DNA of 64,000 nucleotides from Eublepharis macularius. Lineage: Eukaryota; Chordata; Lepidosauria; Squamata; Eublepharidae. Below, in pieces: positions 1 to 14,000 of this stretch. Within the stretch, counting starts at the first letter, position 1. Every line of letters starts with the position of its first letter. Under the pieces are notes generated by a model. It was not told the origin of the DNA. It ran no database searches and saw nothing but the letters and a program-made list of their open reading frames with translations. The position numbers and the translations under genes are program-made. Location: the NCBI RefSeq assembly GCF_028583425.1, contig NC_072792.1:160276676-160340675 (forward strand). The letters are read 5' to 3'.

Positions 1-1884
1 CTACTGCACTCGCTTTCCTTTACAGATTTGTTGTTCAGTGGCATCTAAAAGAATGAATTCACAGTTGTACTGCTCCCCCCCCCCCAATTTTGTACTTTGG
101 GTTTACTTAAGGGCAGAGATTCAGATATCTTTCTATTTGAACATCATGGAATACAACAGCCCTTATAAAATTAACTCTCCCATACACCTGCATTATGGCC
201 TCTCTCTCTCTTTACCCAAGCAGCAGCAACCACAATAGTCAATATTATTATACATAACCACTAATCACTAGAGATCAAAACAAGCTGACCAGGGTGGGAG
301 TGAGCATCTGTGCCTATAAAATTTCCAAAGCAGTTTTGCAAAGCTACCTTCTAATGTGCAAACGTAACAGAAGGGTACAATAAAAGGCTGAGTTGCATGT
401 TCTCCATTTGATTTTGTTGATCTTTTTAAACGTACCAAGACGGCAGTCAAAATGATGGACATTTCAAAGGGGTTGAAGATACTGAGCAATTATTTAGGAC
501 TGGGTGAAAGAGACATTCACATTTTGCTTTAATTCATATTGCAGCAATTTCCTTGCTTTTAGTAGAGCGGCCTTTCCCCCTAAGCCTTAATGTATATTTC
601 CCAATTGCTTTACTTTTTAAAGTTGTAGTCAAATTTTTGTAATGGAGTGGAAAAAAGGAATCCAACAAATGAGGTTTCCTAGACATTCCACTGAAATAAA
701 TGGAAGCTGGCAGCAGCAGTGTTTGATAGAGCAGTCACATGACTTTTAAATTTGTTATACTGTCAGCATAAACATAAGAAGCAGAAAAGTGGTGGAATAA
801 AATAGATATCTCTCTCTATATAAGCATACAAAGCAGACCTACCTACCAGGCTAAAGAATTGTCTTGTTCCACACCATCATTTTTCAGAGTAGAATTGTAT
901 TTTAAAAAGTAACATTAAGATTTTTCCAAATAAATAATCAAGGAAGAAATATAGAGGGATTGTCAAAATGTTAATTACTATTTGATGGGAACTGGTGCAT
1001 TGGCTATTTTTAATGCATTCAGATTTGTACAAGCATATTAACACAGTGAATACAAATATTAAATGTACAAAGGAATACACTTAATATTTCATTTTGTTTC
1101 ATTATAAACAGACTGAACCAAACAGTTTTAAAAGATGAAATAATATGTAAGAGAAAGTCAACAGTTCTTTTAAAAAGGGGGGGTGGGATTGAAACCAATC
1201 TGTCCATAGAAACCAATCAGTGTTTACCCACAGTTCTATAAAGGAAACTGACAAAATGGATAGATCCTGTTTAACGCCATGTGGTCTCAATATCCAAATC
1301 CAGGTATTCTACTGAAGCCCTTGGTTGAAGCAGGGGCCTTTAGCTGTGATTTGCATATGTTGTTCAAATCTTATACATAAAAAGGGATCAAAGAAGAACA
1401 GTATATTTAAGTTGGTGATTCAAAACAAACTGAAGTGCTACATCTAGTTCTATTTTTTTTAAAAATGTGAAAACTAATAGCAGTTCCTCAGTGCATGAAT
1501 ATCTGAAGGTCGTTTCTTTGTGCAAGTATTGTTCATCTAAACTCCCCCCACCCGCCCCAATCTGTTCCTCTTCCAAGTGGATGTAAATCAAATTTATTTT
1601 TTTAAAAACTCACAACAGGCTCTCCATGAATGTAAAATTCCCCACAAAAAAACCCCCCAAAACAGCATGCTGTTAAAAATGTGTGCAATGTGAAGGGAAT
1701 GCCATCATGCTAGCTGAAAAAAAGATTGGCAAAACAAAAGTCCTCTGGTAAGGCAAGGCAGGGATTTCAATACGTAATGCAAGTCAAACTAGTCCTTCTC
1801 CGGCTCAGTCCCTTTTCTGGTAGTTTTCTGTTCAAGCCACCTTCAACACACATTTTCCTTGGCATCTTCCAGTGAATCTCCATA
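1..1884 (-). other. CUL5: Probable CUL5 3' UTR and downstream flank
   Basis: AT-rich sequence directly downstream of the CUL5 stop, with no gene seen. An AATAAA hexamer lies on the minus strand at 1593-1598, about 290 nt after the stop. CUL5 3' UTRs in other vertebrates are several kilobases long, so the transcript may run past this window. No clear interspersed repeat was recognised, which fits UTR. The extent is inferred. Confidence 0.5.
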
Positions 1885-2079
1885 CTATGCCATGTATATA
1901 AAAGTGTTGATATCTGATTCATCTCTTCTGATATATTTGTGTTCTATAAGCCATTCAATTTGCTCTTTTATCATTTTCTTCTGCGGCAAGAACATGTTTT
2001 TTAATATCTCTACCAGTTCAGTTTGAAGCTGAGCATTAGTAATTTTCTTCCTCATTTTCATTATTTGGATGATAGCCTC
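1885..2079 (-). CDS. CUL5: CUL5 coding exon 19 (residues 717-780 and stop)
   Basis: 195 bp after a TTATAG acceptor. It encodes EAIIQIMKMRKKITNAQ through DESDINTFIYMA, then TAG. The neddylation acceptor Lys724 is the Lys in QIMKMRKK. The C-terminal EHKYIRRDES motif is typical of cullins. Confidence 0.97.
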   Translation of the reverse strand, partial: EAIIQIMKMRKKITNAQLQTELVEILKNMFLPQKKMIKEQIEWLIEHKYIRRDESDINTFIYMA

Positions 2080-5000
2080 CTATAAGCAATGACAAAGGAA
2101 GAAAAGGTGCTTTTTGATATATGTTGTGCAAGTCTAGCAAAGCTACATTAAGTTAACTGGATGGCAAAGAAAACATCTAGTTCTGGTCAGTTTCACAAGC
2201 CTGAGTTTGTATTTTGGATCAGAGTTGGATCCCAAGATGCTGTTACATCCACAGAATGGCACCTCTATTGGTAGAGGAGGGGAGGGCACTTCCTCAGATT
2301 AATCCTTCCTACTGCAGGCCCCCCGTTTGTCCCCCACGCTGTTCTCATTTAACCTATCAGGTTTAGAATTTCAGAGTGAGCTGCAGCGGGCGAAGGGGGG
2401 GGGGACTGGGAAGTAACACACCACTCTGTTGGTGGTACTCTGGATCTAACCCTGAGCATGGAGATAATATCTCTCAAGGATACCAAAGGTTGGGGCAGCC
2501 CCCCTTTAGCGGGTAATACCCACATGGTCTGCTTTAACAATACCATTAGCAACCATACCCTGGTGACAGGAAGGCCAGGGGTTTTCTGACAAGTTGCTAA
2601 ACGCATTGCTCCAAATAAACCACATGTGAGAGGAAGCCCTCGGGCATGCTATTACCAGCATGGAAGAAACTGAGGGAGAAACTGCAACCATCCTTGTTAA
2701 TGAAAAGGATTCTCATGTATTCTTTTACCACAGCATGTTACATTTTAAAAGGATAATTTTTGTTTAATGTAAACATTCAGCCTAAGCTTATACAATATAA
2801 ATATATGTAGGATGAATACACGGAATGAGAATACATTTATAAACCTGCCTCCTCCCCCTGAATGGGACCCCTTAGCATCATAGCACTGGTTCAGACATTC
2901 ACTCTGGCTGCAACCCCCCCATGAGTTGTGGAGCATGCATGGAGATAAGAGGAAGTACATTTATTGTATGAATGACAACACATGTGAATCAGGAATTTCA
3001 GATCAAAAGGGAGAGAACTAGAGATGCCCTCTCTTTGGGAGGCCATAGGCAGCACATAAAGTCAAGTGAATCACACACACATTTGCCATTTGCACAGTGG
3101 TAGGGCAGGCACAGGTTTCTAGAGTTTGCAACCCACTTCATATGTAATACTGCAGGGGTGAACGTAATGAACTGGCTTTTGGTCTACAGGATTAATTGGT
3201 ATTAGTGTCACATTTACGAATATCTATTTGCTTTTCCATCTCCCTCATTTTACCTGCCCAAAAGCTATGACAAGTCAGCTGGATGAAGGCCATTTCATCT
3301 CCAAAGTGACTAGCGATGCCCGTTTTGTAGGCACTGAATAAAGCTTGATAGATTACCTGCAAGCTTGCAACCCTCCATAGCTTAGTTTCCCTGCAATCTC
3401 ACCCACTTTAGCATCTCACTGCAGTTCTGATTTACTATGCTAACTCATCACATCATGCTGCTTTATCTTGGAGTCAGGCTACAGGCCAACCCTTATCCCA
3501 GTCCTCTTTACTCCAACAGGCAATGGCTCTCAAAGGTCTGAGCCACCTGATCTCTAAGCCCTGGTTGTGTGGGATTTTTTTAAGTGGAGATAATTAAGAT
3601 CAAACCTGGGACCTTTAGCACATGTTCTAGCACTGAACTACAACTTTCCCTTGTTGTACAAGTTCTACTGAGTTGTACAAGTTCTACTGAATAACAATCA
3701 GGGCTGTGAATATAGTATTCTTTTTAAAAAATGTCTGCAGCCAAATGATCAAAATTCTATTACTTGCATAAATTATGCAAGTAGAGCAAGTTCTTGTTTT
3801 GCAGTTTCTGCTACTTTGCATAATTTACTCTGGTTTTGCTAGTCAAAAGAGGCCTAAGAACAGTGAATCTTTGCTTTGAAGCATCAATAAATCTTATGCA
3901 GCTACTTTCCCAGCTTCTACAATTCAAAAAGATGTATGCTACCAACACACAAACACCCCAATGGCACTTTCAGCTATGAGGGCAGGAAACTTGGGGTTTT
4001 GTTAAAATAAAAGCAAAGTTTATTTGGGCTCTGAAGTCTGTGGCCAATATTGCTATCTGAGAGTGTGTGTGTTTTCATGCCCTTGCAGAAATTACCCTAG
4101 TCACGATAACTTTTATAACAGTTATACCATACTAAGCCCAATGACTTCAATGGACTTAGAAGGGTGTACCTCTGTTTAGAACGGAACTGTGAGCCCCTTG
4201 CTGCTCTGTTATGTACTGAAATATGCCTTGGTGAAGTTGCCCATCTAAGCTCTGCACCACTACAGAGCAAAACTGATTTCCAACAGTTTGCACTGTCAAG
4301 ATCTTTTGATCACAAAGACAGATAATTAAATATGCCTTTTCACATCCTACACTGTTGGTTGTTCTATCTTTAACTAGATATATACCGGGGGGGGGGGGTC
4401 CAGCTGTTAACCACTGAGGAGCTCCAAACTTTCTAAGAACACACTAATAGATCACAGCTATCACATACTAACCTTTTAAGAATAAATCATGAATTGAAGC
4501 AGCAGTTAGAAAAGTGGAAAGTCACTGTGGTGGTAACATACCTGGGTTCGTAATATTCTTAGCTGAACTATCCCCTCATTTTCCTCTTCTCGCATTCTCT
4601 CTGTAGTTAGTTGCAGTCTACCAATTAGGTTTATCTTACCTCTTTTTTGAACTTTAGCATTTTTTCTGAAAGAATCAAATATGAGATAAAGCAAAAGAAG
4701 ACAAAAATGCTGCAACTTAGGATACACAGGTCACAAAGCACCCCCTTATCCCATTGAGTTTTTACTAACAGCAACTTTCCAAGATCTCAGACAACACTAC
4801 CCTCTAGTCTTGACACCAAAGAAAATATTTACTCCCAACCTCGGGTGAAGGCTACTGTCAGATACAAAATGCATGGGCAGTGCATTTTAAATTTTGCTGT
4901 GATGAGATGAAATTTAGAGATAAATTTCAAGAATAGCTGGGACATAAAATACTAAAACCTGTTTTCCATGAAATGTTCAGGAAAAATGTCAACAGTACTT

Positions 5001-8000
5001 ACTATTACACTGCTTATTAGATGTATCCAGAGCTTTTTTTCAGGGGGAACGCGGGGGAACGGAGTTTCGGAACCTCTTGAAAATGGTCACATGGCTGGTG
5101 GCCCTGCCCCCTGATCTCCAGACAGAGGGGAGTTTAGATTGCCCTCCGTGCACGGAGGGCAAAACTCCCCTCTGTCTGGAGATCAGGGGGTGGGGCCACC
5201 AGCTATGTGACCATTTTCTCCAAGGGCAACCCACTGAGTTCCACCACCTCTTTTCCCAGAAAAAAAGCCCTGGATGTATCGTCCTGCTGACTGCATTGAC
5301 TTCCATTGCGCAACCTGCCTTGACTCTCAGTAACAAAGGCAGACTATAAATAACGTAAATAAATAAAATAAGCAAGTCTTACATTAAGCTGAACTCCTGG
5401 TTCACTGAGAAGAGAGTTCCTTCTGTGAAGTCTTTGGGTGAATTGACTTGAGGTTCATATAATAAAACCTGACGTTTCAACTTTGGAAATGCTACAAGAG
5501 ACTATTGAAAACGGGGGGAAAGAGCAAAAATTTATTTAATTTTTTTTAATCTGAAAATATATATTCCAAGTATTTTGAAAAACTTAAGAAATGATGTTAA
5601 GTTAGATGCCATTAAGCTTTTTTTTAAAAAATCCAGCAATTTTAAGATGATGATGAAATAACGTGAAGGGCTTTGGAAGAGGAATTTGTTAATAAAAGGA
5701 AGTTTATTTTTCATTCTCTCATTCACTGAGTCACTTAGTTTAACTATTAATATGGAAGCAAAAAACGCTGTATGGTAAACGTGCACATCAGAGGAGTAAA
5801 AAACAGTAGCTTTTAGCTTGAAGAAACTAAATCAGTAGTTCAGGATCAGAGGCAAGGAAATAGTGGACAATAATCCCACAAACAAATGAGTGAGTGAGTG
5901 AGTGAGATTATTTACAATTTGTCATCATTCTTAACTGCTAGCACATGAACCATATATATCACTGCCTTTTATAACATGGTATAAATTTTGTAAATGAATA
6001 ACAACTATTAGACATTGTGTCACTTCTTTCCCCAACAACAGAGAATACGCCGTTTGGACCAAAGCCTTCTGAAAAGTCATTAAACTGTTTCATCTCACCA
6101 CAAAAAGGCAAAATAAAATATGATCAAAGTAGGGAAATTGTTCAAAGTTCTGTAATGCTTCACACCTGAGGTATTCTCTTGTAATTGCCCTGATAACTTG
6201 ATTCCTGCCCACTCTTTTCTGTCATATCTCAAAATATTATCATTAAAATGGCAGCAAACGTTTTTTTATTTAGATATTTATATTCTACTTTTCTCTCCAA
6301 CAGGGACCCAAAGCAGATCATTGTTCTCCACTCCAACATTTTATCCCTACAACAGCCCTGTGAGGTTGGTCACAATGACAGAGAGAGAGAGAGGCCAAAA
6401 GTCACCCAGTGAGTTTCCATGGCAGAGTAAGGAATTAAACCACAGTCTCCCAAATCCTAATCCAACACCCTGACCACTATAACACTCTGAAAGCCTTCAT
6501 CCAACACTTTACACAACAGCTCCCAGGATCCCATAACCAATAAAGTGGTTTTAAGAAGTGGGGTCATACCCATAAAGTTCTCCTAAGCTCAGCATCAGGG
6601 AGTTCTGTTGCCAGTTTAAGATTTTCAAAACTGATCTTCTCTCGGGGTCTTTGGTTCCATGCAAAAAGCACAGCCAGCTGAAATGTTGTCACCTCCAAGT
6701 CATACTGGCCAACTTCATTCTTAAAGGTTATCTGTTGAAGGGACCAAGCAAGATACATTAGCTGTACCAACGTACAAACATTTCCAGTTCACCAAGAACA
6801 AGTATAAGTTTTAAATCAACATGAAAGAGAAGTGGCTGCTGCCAGCACAAAAACATACAATTCCGTTGGACATCAGATGATGCCAGTGAAGCTTCCTGCC
6901 ACTGTGGTTCTTCTTATAGAACTCTTCGACCTCAGGGATAAGATCTTCGAGTTCCGTGGGCAGTGACACAAACACCTTTTCAGAACTTCTGGACCAAGCC
7001 CCAGCATTCAAAATTTTTATATTCACAGAATCAGCTGTAAGAAGAAAAACAAACAATACTGAAGTGCTTAGAGTTGGAATGCAATAAGCAGGAAACTACT
7101 GACTTCATGCAGTAGTTACGGAAACAATTTTGCTCAATGTAAAAATGAAGAAAAAGTACCTGGTAATGCCAATTTATTATTTTTATGCATTTCTTTGAAG
7201 GCCTGGTTCAAATCTTCAGATACTTTAATATCTTGAAACATTCTTGCCAGTTTATTTACATAATCGGCCGGCATTCCTACTTCCTGCATAAAGAGACGGC
7301 ATATTAATCCTATGCTTACTAGGATCCTAAAAGTAAGAGCCTTTATTACATAGAAGACTATCTTTTTCAAATAGGCAGTAAACACAAGGTATAAATTGTA
7401 GTTAAATGCAACATGGTAACTTTAATATACTTTTATTACACAGCTATGTAGACCTAACAGACATGGGGGGAAATTCCTGAGCCTATGTGAGTAGTGCTAC
7501 TTGTTCATCTCTCTAGTTAATACATAGTTTCCAAAATGGGTAAGAAGCATATGCTTTAGCAGCCATTCAATCTCACAATCTTCACACCTAATCCAACGAA
7601 TCTGATCATTTTGGTGTCATCCGCTCTATAACTACATAAACAGGTGACAGCCAATTTTCTGAAGCTAGGAACTTGATTTTCCCTGAGAAAGCTACTTGAA
7701 TCTCCATGCTACTATATGGCTACTATATAATTCCATCTCCCTTTCAGCAGTTTAAGAACATAAGAAAAGCCCTTCTAGATCAGACGAATGGCTCCTCTAG
7801 CCCAGCCAGCAGTTTCCAAAAGTGGCAAGCCAGAAGTTCCGGAAGGCCTGCAGAGCAGGGCCACAGAGGACAAAGTGTGATGCCCCCCAGTAACTGACAG
7901 AGGCAGACAGAGACTGATAGACCCATCTCCATGAATTAATCGCATTCCCTTTTAAAATAATCTCCAACTGCAAATTCCACGTTGTGTGATGCAGTATTCA

Positions 8001-11000
8001 ATACGTTCTCTTACTATAGCCACCTATTCCACATCATGAACATTTTAAAACCTCTATCATACCCTCCCTATTAGCTAGAAAAGAGTTTGGTACACCACCC
8101 TCATAAGTGACCTTCCCTTCACAAAGAGGCCATCCTGGAAGTCCTCTTGGGACACTGCCCGAAGGACCCCATACACCAGCATATGTGGCTTGAAGGCAAC
8201 CCCTCATTTTCCAAAGGGAGGGGTGCCTGGTAACAATGCCGAATTGGAGGGGGGGCAGGATTAGATAGAGAGGATACATTTTAGAAAAGATTTTCTACAA
8301 GTCTTATTTGCAGAGTTTTCAAATAATTCTAAAAGTACACAGTGGATCATTTACGATTAAAAGAAAAATTGCATATATTACTACATTAATTCAAGAATAT
8401 TTTTTTTAAACAGGAAAGAGAAAAGTCAACAGGATCTCATAATACTTACCCTCAGCCATTCCACCATATTCTCTTCTATTTCACTATCTGCTGATATATC
8501 CAATATAAGACGCCTTGTTAAATGAGCTTTGTGGTATCTCATGAAAACATCTTTGTTCTGTACATATTTAAGTACTAACAGCTGTTTAAAAAAGCATTAA
8601 ACAAATTTCACTACCCAAAATTAGCATATATTGTCACTGCAGACAACCAAATCTATCTTGTTGTCATCAAGTGCACCCTCTCAACACACTATGAGTCTCT
8701 TGTTTACACATCACTGAGGAACAACAATGGATGGCTCTGCTTTGAATTCAAACTTCCCGCTCTTCTCTTTTTGATGGCACTCTTTTTTATACAGCAAAGC
8801 ACACATGTGTGTAAATGTTAGTATAGAATATGTACAACTTTTACTCTGGTTTTTAACAAAGTGGCACGTAGCAGGATCAATTCAAATATACAGCGATTAA
8901 ATTTTACAATATCTGTTTAAAGATATTTCTCATCCTTCCCTCCCATGTGATCTCTAATGTGGCTTACAACAACATTTAAAAAGTTTCAGATGGGTAGCCA
9001 TATTGGTCTGTAGTAGAAGAGCATGATTTGTCAAGTCATAATAATACAAACAAAAATCAAATCAAATACAGCAATCAGAAAGCAAACCTTCCACTAAGCC
9101 CTAAAGTCATGAAAGTAGCATTTAAAAAAGAGGTAAATTAAAAAAAATCTAGCAGCAACATTAACCAATGCAATAAGCTATACTGTCTAAGACCCGCCTT
9201 CCAAGAAGGAATAAAGCCACTATATCATGGTATACCTCAAACTTAACCTCGCCAGTCACTCCAAAAACCATGTTTGATGGTATCTCATGACACAAGCTAA
9301 GGTGACCAAGGCAGTCTCTGTTGCAAAGCAAGGCCAAAACCCAAAATGGAATGAATTGAATTAATAACCTAGGAATGTTATCAGTTGCCACCACATACAC
9401 AAACATCTTGCTCATGAATGGACCACTGGAGGCCAGAGAAAAGTTATCCAAATTGGTTGTACTAAAGTTCTAAGACTCAAACATGACTTCCACTTCTTTT
9501 CCTAAGCCCTGCACATATGGGGTAGTATATGTATACTCCATAGCAATGGGAATGGGCTAGATCCTGATAACAGTAGTCGCCATCAAGCAGTCAGTTGCAT
9601 GCCAGAAAGTCATGTTTAAAAACCATGACATGTGTAACAATGAGCTAGCCTGCTGGCAATCAATTCAAATACAATCCATCTCCCTTGTCAGCAACTAAAT
9701 TAAATTAACTAATTTGAGCTTTGAACTCCACAACTACTCATGTAGAGCTCTAATATGCTTGAAGGCAAGATGTTGATAAGCTGTTGATGGGGGGTGGGGG
9801 TGGGAATCACAACCATAAAATTTATTTCTCTCAAATGAAAACCCAGAAAAACCATGAGAGCATACCACTTCTTTAAGTTTTGCTTCAATTTCTTCAGAGG
9901 TTAGTTTTTTGCTTAGCGGTGTTTTCCTTAACAACATGTCACAATAATTAGCAAGTAGCTCCGGGCACTTGGACTCTGGCTGTGTTTTCAACCCAACCCT
10001 AATAGAACACAAGGAGTAATGGTTACAAGATCACGCAAAGCAATCTTCCATATTAAGATTCGTGCATTATACAAATTCAGGTTATTGCTAAAAAATAAAG
10101 AACACATTTAATTTTCTTGAAAAGTGATAACAACGGTGCTAACATTTTCATAGATTCCATTTGCTGCTTCTCCTCTGAAGGATCATTTTGAGTGGGTTCC
10201 TCTCTTGTTGTGAAGTTGCAGATAATAGCAACCCTGTAGGGTTTTCAAGGCAAGAGACATTCAGAGGTGGACTGCTAATGCCTGCCTCTGCGTAGCAGCC
10301 CTGGACTTCCCTGGTAATCTCTCATGACAAACTGAATCTAAACAAGAATGAAATGGTAATGAAAACAGGCCCTGAATTGTGACCAAGAGGTGAGAGTACA
10401 TTACTGTGCCTACTTTTTGGCAGGGATGGCAGCAAAGTGAACTCTGTCACCATTACAAGCAGTGGAGCTTTTCTAGGTTGTGAAGGAGCTCATGCCCCAG
10501 GCTTCTGAAAATAGACCCAGAAAACACACTGGCTCCTTGACAACTGAGCAATCAATCTGTCCTGGAGGAGGTTCAGTCCCCCTAAAGAACAGGTTCATAG
10601 CTGAAGCCTGCATTTCCCCTGGGAGCCACATTGCCTTTTATCAGCCTCAGGTTGTATGCTACTTATGGCTGTTCCTCAAAAAGCATAATCTGGACATAGC
10701 AACCCATGCTCTGATTATATCCAGGTTAGATGACTGTAAGGAGCTCTACATGGGGCTGCCTTTGAAAACTTGAACTCACCCAAAACGCAGAAGCCAGGCT
10801 ATTGTTAGGGGTGGGATACAGAGATTGTATCCCCCAAAAGATCTGCACTAGCTACCGATTTGTTGCTGGCACAATTCAAATTGCTGGTTCTTATCTTTAA
10901 AGCCCTGATTTTCTTGGTGCTTGAGTACTTGAAGGACCACTTCCTCCCATGTTGTCCAGCCTGCCAGTTAAGATCTGTCTAACAAGCCCTGCTCTTTGTG

Positions 11001-14000
11001 CCTCTGCCATCAGAGGCAAAGTAGGTGGCAAGCAGAGACAGAGGTTTTTCAGCAGGGGTACCTTGTTTATGGGTTGCTCTTCCCGGTGAGGCTCACCTGA
11101 TGCCTATGCTGCTTTTCTAAGGTATCAGACCAAAATGTTTCTGTTCATTCAGCTTATAATTAACACTATTTTAGTGCGGAAGCTGACATCTTCAGTTGTC
11201 AATGGTCTGTTTTTATGGTCTATGATTTCATGTTGGGCTGGGTTTTTTAATGCATATCTTTCAATGTTTTGTTATTATTTTGTAAGCCACCTGGGGCAGG
11301 TTCCTGAAGAAAAGGCACAAACATTTTCTACATAAATAAATGGTTAAAAGCAAACAAACTGAACCAAGACAATGGAGGTGATGCTGGTTGGAAAGACTGA
11401 TTCGGTTAAAAGCCATGGGGTTATACTGAATCCAGCACTGCTGCTAGAGAAGCAGGTTAATGCCGTTGCAAAGGAGGCTTTCTCCCAACTCAGACTAACC
11501 TGGAAGACGGCCTCCTACTTTGACACCTCCGATCTGGCCATCTAGATTCATGCCATGGTTGCAGTGAGACTAGACTATTGTAATGCACTTTACATAGGTC
11601 TCCCCACACAGTCAACTCAGAGACTCCAGCTGGTGCAGAACGCTGCAGATCATTTACTTTTAGAAGCTGGATGAAGCATGCCTATTACTCCCATTCTGCA
11701 GTCACTCCATTGGCTATCCACAGTTACCGGGTTCAGTTCAAGGTTTTGACTATCATGTATCATATAATTATGAAAATCTGTGTTCCAAGTTTAAGCAACA
11801 GCAGCATGTGCGGAAACAGCCTTTCCCTGGAGACTCCACAAAATCCCACCATCTTTCAAAAAGGAAAACTCCTTATTTTATCCATTTTTTGACAGCTAGG
11901 TATTAAATCAACATATCAATGATGTTTTAGTATTTATTGTATTGTATCCGCTGAGAAAAAGAGAAAATACATGCAGGTGTTTAGGAAGGAAAAAAAAGAA
12001 CTATTCATTCAAACTGTACTGAATTTGCCTAAACAATTTCAAAACGAATGTCACTAGATACAAAGTAGGATCAAAGTTACGTACCCCTTTTGTTTCAATG
12101 GTAATTCAAGTTTAAATATTGTAGCATCATTTACAACAGCTTTATATGCCTAACAAAAACAAAATGAAACCAGTCACAACTCCATTAATGCAGGAACAAA
12201 CAGTAACTTCACATTTCTCACCATTCTCAGTAGCCTGGTTTAAATGTCAAGTGGGACCACGAATGGCAATCTGGATTGTATGCCCCCCTCCCCCACCTCC
12301 ATGGCTTCCCCTCCTTCCTTTATCTGTTTAACAACTATTATTTACTTCAGTGTATGAATCAATGTAACCATGATGTCTGCTAACTCTGATTTAAGATCAG
12401 ACCATGTTTAGCCTGGTTCACAAAACAGGATGAACAATAATTAGTGGTAATGAGGAAGAGGATGGGGAAGAAGCTCATAAGCCCACAAAAGTAGTCCTGA
12501 GAGTCAAGTCACTGAACTAACAGCAAGATTCTCAGTTTATTTAAATAGCTTCACAGCTGACTTTCAACAGCTAGTAATATTATCTCACATGTATTAGTCT
12601 ATCATAATTTGTAGTGATATTCCTTAATCTATTTAACAGGACAGAGGTCTCCAACTTGACACCCATGGGTGCCACGGCACCTCCCAACAACTTCCTAGCA
12701 TCTGCCAAAAGTTTTTAGAAAGTGGGCAAGGCCAGGTGGAGCACTTTGAGTTTGTTGTTTATGGTATAATGTTGACAGTGGCTTTACATGTGCAAATAGC
12801 AGAGTGATAGTCCAAAAACTCAGAGTGACTTACTTGATTCTGACTAAACAAAATTGGGCAGCACAGCTAAAAGGCTTAATGAACCTAACTGGAACTTGTA
12901 TTGAAGTAATCAGATCTTCCCAGTTTTAACCATTTTTTTTTAAAATGGAAGTTGAAGTTGATAATAACATCACTTTATCAAATTCTGTTCTTTTCAAAAA
13001 TGGCTTCTGTTCCTATCAAAAGAGTCTCTCCCTTATTGTACACAATGGCAAGGAGCTCTCACCAGCTCTTCAGCACCAGTTGTTACAAACACTAATGCAA
13101 GTTAAAACTGCCTGGGCTCATGTAAAGGGATAACCAAGTGAAGAAGAATTGTTTCCTTTCCTTTTTGCATAATAGTGTTAGATACCTGTAAAATAGATAC
13201 TGACAGATGAGGGTTTCTTAGCTAGCTCAATTATGTATACTTATTTTGTGTGTATGCAAATTTTTTTTTTAAGTTAACTTTACAAAACATCCCATTAAAC
13301 AGAACTTCTGCCTGAAATGTTGAAGAGATACTATTAGAGCTATGCACTGCCTGGTATTTTGTGCCTAGTCCCATCTTCTTGCGTCAGAATTCCAAAGGTG
13401 CCTACGGGTTCAAAAAGATTGGAAGCCCCTGCAATAGGATCTTCAGTAAATTCTTTGACTTAAAAGTTTCAAAATAAGATAATGGAACTATTCATACTTG
13501 AGCATACATTGAAATACCTTGCTGAACCAGGCAAATAAAACTTGATAGCCAGTTGAATATTTATTTATAATGGGGCTGCATCCTGTGGATCCATTCCACT
13601 ATCAAAGGTGCTTTCCTCAGTGCAAGGAGTGGAACAGATCCATAGGACCCAAACCTTATATTATGCATATAAGAGCTCCTTATATCATGTATGTTCTAAA
13701 ACACAAGCAACCGTTTCTAGATTTAACTGTTCATATAAAGAACGGAAGCAACAAGTCAATTGAATTTGTAACAGCATACCTTATCTCTGGCAGTAAGAAA
13801 TCTTGGATCATCTTGAAAAGCTTCTTTTACCAGCTTGCTAAATCGATTAAATAATGTGAGCAATTGTTCTACATACTTTTCAGAATCCTAAAAATAAAAC
13901 AAGCAAAGCAGCAAAAAATAAACAGCCAAGTCTGTGAAGGGGAAAAATAGCATGGGTGATCATTATTCAGTGTCAATGATAAACTGGACTGCTTATGCCT

